In this document: in pieces, positions 58,974 through 64,000 of the stretch
Position numbering within the stretch: position 1 is the stretch's first letter
How the letters are laid out: each line of letters begins with the position of its first letter
NCBI RefSeq assembly: GCF_009882985.1
Contig: NZ_WTUZ01000022.1
Span: forward strand, 186,001 to 250,000
Length of the DNA stretch: 64,000 nucleotides
Source: Paenibacillus silvestris
Lineage (GTDB): Bacteria > Bacillota > Bacilli > Paenibacillales > NBRC-103111
Reading direction: 5' to 3'
Program-made: the position numbers and the translations under genes
Notes under the pieces: model-generated
What the model was told of the DNA's origin: nothing
Seen by the model: the letters and a program-made list of their open reading frames with translations, nothing else
The model's database searches: none

Positions 58974-61334
58974 TTGAACAAGAAAATTATTAAAACATTA
59001 GAATATGCGAAAATTTTACATAAACTAGCTCATCATGCGGCTACGTCTCTAGGGAAAGAAGCTGTCCAAAATCTTGAACCGATTGGGGATTTTGAACTCG
59101 TTAAGCTGCGGCTGCAAGCGACCGATGAAGCGGTAAATGTAGAACGATTGAAAGGCAACGCCCCATTTGGCGGGATTCGCGACATTCGATCTTCCTTGCA
59201 CCGTGCCAGAATTGGCGGGATGTTGAATCCAGCGGAATTGCTGGACATTTCGACGACGATGTTTGGTACCCGCAGGCTAAAAAGATTTATTCTGGCTGTT
59301 CACGAGGAATATCCGATTCCGATGCTCAAGGGGCAAGTGGAATTGCTCACGGAGAATAAGTCATTAGAAGATAAAATTAATAGCTGCATTGATGAGAATG
59401 CTGTTGTTGTTGATAGCGCAAGCATTGAACTAGGACGTGTGCGCAGTGAACTGCGGACAGGCGAGAGCAGAGTGCGTGAGCGTCTGGAGCAAATGCTGCG
59501 CAACTCATCGATACAGAAAATGCTGCAGGATGTGCTGATCACTATCCGCAACGATCGATACGTTATTCCGGTAAAATCGGAATATCGTTCTAACTTCGGT
59601 GGGATGATTCATGATCAATCGGCATCTGGAGCGACTTTATACATTGAACCCGATGCCATTGTTCAGTTGAACAATAAGATTCGTGAGCTCAAGTTCAAGG
59701 AAGAAGCGGAAATTGAGAAAATTTTGCGAGCCTTAACTGCGCTAGTGGCTGAACAGGTAGATGTTCTTGTTTATGATGTAGATCAGTTGGCAGAGCTGGA
59801 CTTTACTTTCGCCAAAGCTGGTCTGGCTAGAGAGCTCAAGTCTACGATGCCAAGGTTGAATGACCGAGGTTTTATCAAGATCAAGCGCGGCCGTCATCCG
59901 CTTATCGCGGCAGAGCTCGTTGTTCCGCTTGATTTGGAATTAGGGAATGATTTTTCGCAAATTATCGTGACGGGGCCGAATACGGGGGGGAAAACAGTCT
60001 CACTCAAAACCGTGGGTTTATTAAGTTTGATGGCGATGTCAGGCTTGTTTGTACCCGCGGAAGAAGGCACGCAATTATGTGTATTTGATGCTATTTATGC
60101 CGATATTGGGGATGAACAGAGCATCGAGCAGAATCTAAGTACTTTTTCAAGTCATATGACTAACATTATCAGCATATTACGGGATATGACGCCTAAGAGC
60201 TTAGTGCTGCTTGACGAGCTTGGTGCGGGAACAGATCCTGCTGAGGGATCTGCGCTGGCGATTTCCATTCTTGATTATATCCACCAAATAGGCTGTCGAA
60301 TCATTGCGACGACCCATTATTCGGAGCTTAAAGCTTACGCCTATCAGACAAAAGGCACAATAAACGCGAGTATGGAATTTGATATCCAAACCTTGAGTCC
60401 AACTTATCGTTTACTTGTAGGTGTTCCTGGGCGAAGCAACGCGTTTGCAATAGCCGAACGTCTTGGTTTGTCACGCCGAATTATTGAGCATGCTCGCACC
60501 CAGGTCGGCGAAGAGGACAAACGCGTAGAGTCTATGATCGCTTCTCTCGAAGAGAATCGACTAGTCGCCGAAGCGGAACGCGAGACCGCCGAGAGGCTGC
60601 GTCACGAGGCAGAAGAGATGCGCCGCACGCTAGAAGCGCAGCAGCTGAAGTTCGACGAGCAGCGCGATAAGCTGCTCGAGAAAGCCGAACGCGACGCGCG
60701 TGAGGCAGTCGCCAAGGCGCGCCGCGAGGCGGACGAAGTGATCGCCGACCTGCGGCGCATGGCGCAAGAAGAAGCCGGCGGGGTCAAGGACCACCGGCTG
60801 GTTGAAGCGAAGCGCCGCCTCGATCAGGCGGCGCCAGAACTGCGCGAGAAGCAAGTTCGCGCGGCGAAGAAGCGGCCTGAGAGAATCGAGGCCGGAGATG
60901 AAGTGCGTGTCGTGAGCCTGGGTCAGAAGGGTCACGTGGTTGAAATCGTCAGCCCTACGGAAGCCACTGTGCAGCTAGGGATTATGAAGATGAAGGTTGA
61001 GCTAACCAACCTCGAGAAAATAGGCAGTCCTGTTCAGAAGAAACCGGCTCATCAAACGGCTGTTACGGTCAAACGAACAAGGGATGACAGCATCCGAATG
61101 GAATTGGATATGCGCGGGTTGAACATGGAGGAAGCATTGATTGAGGCAGATCGTTTCCTTGATGAGTCTTTCCTTGGCAATCTGGGGCAAGTATACCTGA
61201 TTCATGGCAAAGGAACAGGTGTGCTGCGCACAGGCATGCAGGAGTATCTGCGCCGCCACAAACATGTGAAAAGTTACCGCATGGGGAACTACAACGAAGG
61301 CGGAGCGGGAGTAACAGTTGTGGAATTGAAATAA
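58974..61334 (+). CDS. mutS2: MutS2 endonuclease / ribosome-rescue ATPase
   Basis: A 786-residue protein, very close to the B. subtilis length. TTG at 58974 (GAGG nine bases upstream) is preferred over ATG at 58959 because a TATAAT at 58942-58947 would place the transcript start almost on that ATG. Domains: MutS-type core and clamp (about 1-310), ATPase (Walker A GPNTGGKTVSLKTVGL; LVLLDELGAGTDPAEGSALA), a charged coiled coil (about 515-630), and a C-terminal Smr domain (MELDMRGLNMEEALIEADRF, YLIHGKGTGVLRTGM). MutS2 suppresses recombination or splits collided ribosomes in relatives. The coiled-coil-coding part (60540-60930) is strikingly G+C-rich. Confidence 0.95.
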   Translation: MNKKIIKTLEYAKILHKLAHHAATSLGKEAVQNLEPIGDFELVKLRLQATDEAVNVERLKGNAPFGGIRDIRSSLHRARIGGMLNPAELLDISTTMFGTRRLKRFILAVHEEYPIPMLKGQVELLTENKSLEDKINSCIDENAVVVDSASIELGRVRSELRTGESRVRERLEQMLRNSSIQKMLQDVLITIRNDRYVIPVKSEYRSNFGGMIHDQSASGATLYIEPDAIVQLNNKIRELKFKEEAEIEKILRALTALVAEQVDVLVYDVDQLAELDFTFAKAGLARELKSTMPRLNDRGFIKIKRGRHPLIAAELVVPLDLELGNDFSQIIVTGPNTGGKTVSLKTVGLLSLMAMSGLFVPAEEGTQLCVFDAIYADIGDEQSIEQNLSTFSSHMTNIISILRDMTPKSLVLLDELGAGTDPAEGSALAISILDYIHQIGCRIIATTHYSELKAYAYQTKGTINASMEFDIQTLSPTYRLLVGVPGRSNAFAIAERLGLSRRIIEHARTQVGEEDKRVESMIASLEENRLVAEAERETAERLRHEAEEMRRTLEAQQLKFDEQRDKLLEKAERDAREAVAKARREADEVIADLRRMAQEEAGGVKDHRLVEAKRRLDQAAPELREKQVRAAKKRPERIEAGDEVRVVSLGQKGHVVEIVSPTEATVQLGIMKMKVELTNLEKIGSPVQKKPAHQTAVTVKRTRDDSIRMELDMRGLNMEEALIEADRFLDESFLGNLGQVYLIHGKGTGVLRTGMQEYLRRHKHVKSYRMGNYNEGGAGVTVVELK

Positions 61335-61358
61335 CTTTTAAAAATATTTTCAACTTTT

Positions 61359-61384
61359 TGAAACTCATTCTTTGGGATTGCGTA
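61359..61384 (+). promoter_or_regulatory. SigW-type ECF promoter of pspA
   Basis: TGAAAC at 61359-61364, a 16-base spacer and CGTA at 61381-61384 match the SigW consensus exactly. It lies 88 bases before the pspA start. B. subtilis pspA is likewise a SigW-regulon member. Confidence 0.85.
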
Positions 61385-61472
61385 TTTAATGTGTGTAAGC
61401 ACCGGTGATTAGAAAACAAAACGCAACACCAATTATAAAATAAATAAGGTTTAACCTTAGGAGGAATTCAGA

Positions 61473-62153
61473 ATGGGTATTTTTAAAAGATTACGTGATA
61501 TGACGATGGCTTCGGTGAATGACTTGCTGGACAAAGCTGAAGACCCGGTTAAGATGTTAAATCAGTTTTTGCGTGACATGGAAGAAGACATCTTGGAAGC
61601 AGAATCTGCGGTCGCTAAGCAAATTGCTATCGAGAAGAAATTCAAGCTTCAATATGAAGAATCAGAAGAAATGGTTACCAAACGCACAGAGCAAGCTATG
61701 AAAGCTCTTGAAGCTGGCAATGAAGATTTGGCTCGTCGCGCTCTGGAAGACAAGAAAGAGCAGCAAACTCGTTTCGATGAGTTGAAACGCCAATATGATC
61801 TTGCCAAAACCAATGCGGATCAGCTTCGCAACCAGTTGACTGAGATGAAAGATGAGTTCAACAAAATGAAAAACAAGAAAGATTTGTTGATTGCTCGTGC
61901 TGAAACAGCAAAAGCGCAAAAACAAATCAATCAAGCGATGTCCGGGTTCGGTACAGACAACGCAGCCAAAGGCTTTGACCGCATGAGCGAGAAAGTACTT
62001 CAAATGGAAGCTGAAGCACAAGCAAGCGGTGAGATTCGTTCCAAAAGCCGCAGCTTGGACGATGAGCTAGAAGGACTTGGCGCAAGCAAAAGCGGCATCG
62101 ATGATGAATTGGCAGCCATGAAAGCAAAGCTTGCTGAAAAAAAACAATCTTAA
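61473..62153 (+). CDS. pspA: PspA/IM30-family membrane stress protein
   Basis: A 226-residue coiled-coil protein beginning MGIFKRLRDMTMASVNDLLD and containing LNQFLRDMEEDILEAESAVA, the PspA amphipathic N-terminal helix and hairpin, followed by long alpha-helical segments. Such proteins polymerise on damaged membranes to preserve the proton gradient. AGGAGG before the ATG and a SigW promoter upstream indicate envelope-stress induction. A weak stem-loop separates it from a downstream DUF350 gene. Confidence 0.94.
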   Translation: MGIFKRLRDMTMASVNDLLDKAEDPVKMLNQFLRDMEEDILEAESAVAKQIAIEKKFKLQYEESEEMVTKRTEQAMKALEAGNEDLARRALEDKKEQQTRFDELKRQYDLAKTNADQLRNQLTEMKDEFNKMKNKKDLLIARAETAKAQKQINQAMSGFGTDNAAKGFDRMSEKVLQMEAEAQASGEIRSKSRSLDDELEGLGASKSGIDDELAAMKAKLAEKKQS

Positions 62154-62175
62154 TGATATACTAATAGTACCTGCG

Positions 62176-62200
62176 AGAGACTGAGCCAAACTCAGTCTCT
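62176..62200 (+). terminator. Stem-loop after pspA
   Basis: AGAGACTGAG and CTCAGTCTCT form a perfect 10-base-pair stem around CCAAA. The following tract TCTACC is poor in T, so partial readthrough to the DUF350 gene is likely. Confidence 0.6.
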
Positions 62201-62268
62201 TCTACCGTATATAGGGATTTTTAAATCAAGGTTTAAACTCTCTACGTGGAAGGAAGGCAGGAGACGAT

Positions 62269-62688
62269 ATGAATGAAGAGGTGGATGTGTTGCTGAGTAA
62301 TCCGTATTTATCGACGCTTGCATTTTTTGCAGTTGCTGTCATCGCGCTTGTGGTATTTTTAACGATTTTCGAAATGGTCACGAAGTATGATGACTGGGCA
62401 GAGATCAAAAAGGGTAACTTGTCTGTAGCCATGGCGACAGGCGGGAAAATTTTTGGGATATGTAACTTGTTCCGGTTTGCCATTTTGAATAATGACACGA
62501 TGATTCACTCTCTTATTTGGGCAGGCTACGGATTCTTGCTATTACTGGCAGCCTACTTCATTTTTGAGTTCTTAACTCCTTATTTTAAAATTGATGAAGA
62601 AATCAAAAAAGATAATCGTGCTGTAGGTTTCTTGTCTTTGACGCTATCTGTCTCCCTATCTTACGTAGTGGGCGCGTGCGTAACTTAG
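62269..62688 (+). CDS. DUF350 (YshE/YjfL-type) membrane protein
   Basis: A 139-residue membrane protein with four hydrophobic helices and the DUF350 motif LSVAMATGGKIFGICNLFRF; a second segment near the C terminus reads AVGFLSLTLSVSLSYVVGA. In B. subtilis a DUF350 gene, yshE, also follows mutS2. Members are often found with PspA-type genes, supporting a membrane-stress link; biochemical role unknown. GGCAGGAG lies before the ATG. Confidence 0.85.
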   Translation: MNEEVDVLLSNPYLSTLAFFAVAVIALVVFLTIFEMVTKYDDWAEIKKGNLSVAMATGGKIFGICNLFRFAILNNDTMIHSLIWAGYGFLLLLAAYFIFEFLTPYFKIDEEIKKDNRAVGFLSLTLSVSLSYVVGACVT

Positions 62689-62716
62689 AATCATACATAG
62701 TCTTGGAGGCTTGAAC

Positions 62717-62800
62717 ATGAAATACCTGTGGGGCACCTTGTTTGCTATTGCATTTGTATTTATGGCGGCAGGGATTTATTATTTAATGAAATTTGCTTGA
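62717..62800 (+). CDS. 27-residue single-span membrane peptide
   Basis: GGAGG at 62704-62708 lies eight bases before an ATG opening a 27-codon frame. The peptide starts MKYLWGTLFAIAFVF, continues through a hydrophobic core (MAAGIYYLM) and ends KFA; this is a single transmembrane helix with Lys at both ends. It sits between the DUF350 gene (28 bases upstream) and the zinc-ribbon gene (24 bases downstream) in the same orientation, so it is very probably co-transcribed. I know of no named family; it may be a subunit or regulator of the PspA/DUF350 membrane system. Confidence 0.65.
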   Translation: MKYLWGTLFAIAFVFMAAGIYYLMKFA

Positions 62801-62824
62801 GTGCAATAGATGGAGGATTACGTC

Positions 62825-63325
62825 ATGAGTGCGAATGAAGAAGTTGTTTGTCCTTGGTGCCAAACGGAGATTGTTTGGGATCCGGAGATTGGTCCAGAGG
62901 ATGAATGTCCGCATTGTTTTAATGAGTTGAATGATTATCGCAGTATTGATTTGAAAGTGAAATTAACGGGTCAACCGCTCCGTTTTCAAGAGCAGGAGTT
63001 CCCTGATGCTGATGAAGATTTGTCTTTGGCATGGGATGACTCGGATGAGCCGCTTGATAAATATGGGGAAAAAGTACAGCATATCACGGATGAGCAGGAA
63101 GAAGCTCCTGAATGCTCGAACTGTCACGAGCTGCTTCTGCTTGCCGGGAATGAAATCGTAAACGAAACTTCGTTCACACCAACGATTCCCAAAACGCTGG
63201 GCAGCGCATTCCTGACGGCGCCATTCACGATGAATGTGTATGTGTGTCCATCCTGTTTTAAAGTGGAAAAAGTATTGTCCGATACAGACCGATTACTCAT
63301 GGTTGAACGCATTAAATCGGAGTAA
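62825..63325 (+). CDS. Double zinc-ribbon protein of unknown function
   Basis: A 166-residue acidic cytoplasmic protein. Four Cys pairs suggest two zinc ribbons: CPWCQTEIVWDPEIGPEDEC with CPHC near the N terminus, and CSNC...CPSC (residues about 98 and 141). The middle is an acidic linker (DADEDLSLAWDDSDEP). ATG 62825 has GGAGGA seven bases upstream; an ATG five codons earlier would put the ribosome site inside the gene. It follows the 27-residue peptide in the psp-DUF350 group, and a terminator follows. Confidence 0.75.
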   Translation: MSANEEVVCPWCQTEIVWDPEIGPEDECPHCFNELNDYRSIDLKVKLTGQPLRFQEQEFPDADEDLSLAWDDSDEPLDKYGEKVQHITDEQEEAPECSNCHELLLLAGNEIVNETSFTPTIPKTLGSAFLTAPFTMNVYVCPSCFKVEKVLSDTDRLLMVERIKSE

Positions 63326-63332
63326 AAAAGTG

Positions 63333-63362
63333 AACCGAGTCCTCAGGGATTCGGTTTTTTTA
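63333..63362 (+). terminator. Rho-independent terminator after the zinc-ribbon gene
   Basis: AACCGAGTCC pairs with GGGATTCGGTT (bulge) and runs into seven T residues. Confidence 0.8.
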
Positions 63363-63445
63363 TTAGGGAAATACCTCATACTTTCATCCGAATAGGGAAG
63401 CTTAACTAGAACTATTTCTTATCCGAGGGGAAAGGTGAGGGAAGT

Positions 63446-64000
63446 ATGCACAATGATGAGAGTATGCAGCGAACGCAGCTAGGTAAAGGGAAAGAACGAC
63501 AGAACGGCAATTATTTTGAGGATCGCGATAAACAACCTGTTGAGGATAATAAGCCGGAAGCAAAAAAAGGGAGATTAGACTCACAGGCGATTCTTCTGCT
63601 TATTGTCCATACGCTGTTTGGCAGCGCAAATGCTTTGTCGGGAACTTTCGTTGGCGTATATTTGTGGAAGGCCAAAAATGACTACGCTTTAATTGGCTGG
63701 TTCACATTAGCGACTCATTTGACAATGGCCGTGACCTTCTGGTTAGCAGGGAAATGGGTGAAGGAGCATAACAAAATGAACTGCTTGCGCATTGGCGTAG
63801 CCATTTCAGCAGTCTTTTATATGCTAGTTCTATGGTTGGGAGCGAATAGCTTTCAATATTTTGTGTGGCTGGGCATCGTGCAAGGGATTTCAGCTGGGCT
63901 GTTCTGGGTCGCTTTTAACGTTGTTTATTTTGAGGTGACGGACCCTGACAATCGAGATCGATTTAACGGTTCTGTAGGGCTGCTAGGAGCTGGGGCGGGC
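63446..64000 (+). CDS. MFS transporter, N-terminal part (3' truncated by window edge)
   Basis: An ATG with AGGTGAGG five bases upstream opens a frame that stays open for 185 codons to the window end. After a polar N-terminal extension of about 45 residues (many Lys, Glu, Asp), hydrophobic helices begin: AILLLIVHTLFGSANALSGT, then LIGWFTLATHLTMAVTFWLA, and FVWLGIVQGISAGLFWVAFN. TDPDNRDRFNGSVGLLGAGAG matches the loop 2-3/helix region of YttB/YqgE-like major facilitators. The substrate is unknown; the C-terminal half is outside the window. Confidence 0.8.
   Translation, partial: MHNDESMQRTQLGKGKERQNGNYFEDRDKQPVEDNKPEAKKGRLDSQAILLLIVHTLFGSANALSGTFVGVYLWKAKNDYALIGWFTLATHLTMAVTFWLAGKWVKEHNKMNCLRIGVAISAVFYMLVLWLGANSFQYFVWLGIVQGISAGLFWVAFNVVYFEVTDPDNRDRFNGSVGLLGAGAG

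Noticed and set aside
1..64000. tRNA or rRNA genes
   Set aside because: No cloverleaf-like segments with GGTTCGAATCC-type T arms followed by CCA, and no rRNA-like sequence, were recognised on either strand.

Overview
The window looks like a chromosomal segment of a Paenibacillus-type member of the Bacillota. The evidence is a YesM/AraC two-component pair beside an LplA/LplB/YtcP-type sugar ABC transporter, an S-layer-homology surface protein, preQ1-I and T-box leaders, a SigW-type promoter before pspA, strong AGGAGG ribosome binding sites, several TTG/GTG starts, and the Bacillus-like order pheS-pheT-zapA-cvpA-...-mutS2. Intergenic DNA carries Paenibacillus-style short inverted repeats. I see no rRNA, tRNA, CRISPR array, prophage or intact insertion sequence.

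Layout. 1-6.5 kb: a carbohydrate uptake locus (AraC-type regulator end, YesM-type kinase, two permeases, a solute-binding lipoprotein, an SGNH hydrolase). 6.9-10.5 kb: an SLH/FN3 secreted protein divergent from a large NTPase-LuxR regulator. 10.8-13.5 kb: a Fur-box-preceded siderophore-type ATPase and L-serine dehydratase sdaAB-sdaAA. 13.6-15.6 kb: an AT-rich accessory island with a VanZ-like protein, a small secreted protein interrupted by TGA in its signal peptide, and a possible 41-codon gene framed by inverted repeats. 15.6-24.2 kb: an NlpC/P60 lipoprotein, a YoaE-like molybdopterin oxidoreductase, a 1130-residue secreted beta-helix polysaccharide-active protein behind a cre-like site, and a KinB-like kinase. 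24.2-26.4 kb: riboswitch-controlled queF, then thyA-dfrA. 26.4-29.9 kb: a copper-type YcnI protein with a DegS/LiaS-type two-component pair and a nickel/cobalt permease. 30-35.6 kb: phosphonate/phosphite uptake (phnC, a fused phnE, a convergent phnD) and a cytoplasmic 5'-nucleotidase-type enzyme. 35.8-39.4 kb: an esterase and 5-oxoprolinase pxpB-pxpC-pxpA, with a heptanucleotide minisatellite inside the operon and another repeat block after it. 40-40.8 kb: two tiny leader-like ORFs and a CD3324-type DNA-binding protein. 41-46.5 kb: cyclotransferase, response regulators including an Hpt-REC-GGDEF-REC protein, NikR-like regulator, DUF2203, and a CopC-CopD fusion. 46.7-50.8 kb, minus strand: glutaminase with aldo/keto reductase, and a MarR-controlled 14-TM exporter. 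51-64 kb: T-box-pheST, a very long ZapA-type coiled-coil protein, cvpA, a CuA-like lipoprotein, YvlD-type protein, mutS2, a SigW-driven psp locus, and the start of an MFS transporter.

Functional threads: polysaccharide sensing, uptake and degradation; metal handling (Fur site, Ni/Co permease and NikR, three copper-type proteins); phosphorus scavenging; folate/thymidylate and queuosine supply; cell-envelope stress. The strongest leads for something undescribed are the ZapA-like protein with a roughly 600-residue Gln-rich heptad coiled coil, the paired micro-ORFs sharing an Ala-Glu-Val-Ile motif, the minisatellite inside the pxp operon, and a 27-residue membrane peptide in the psp locus.
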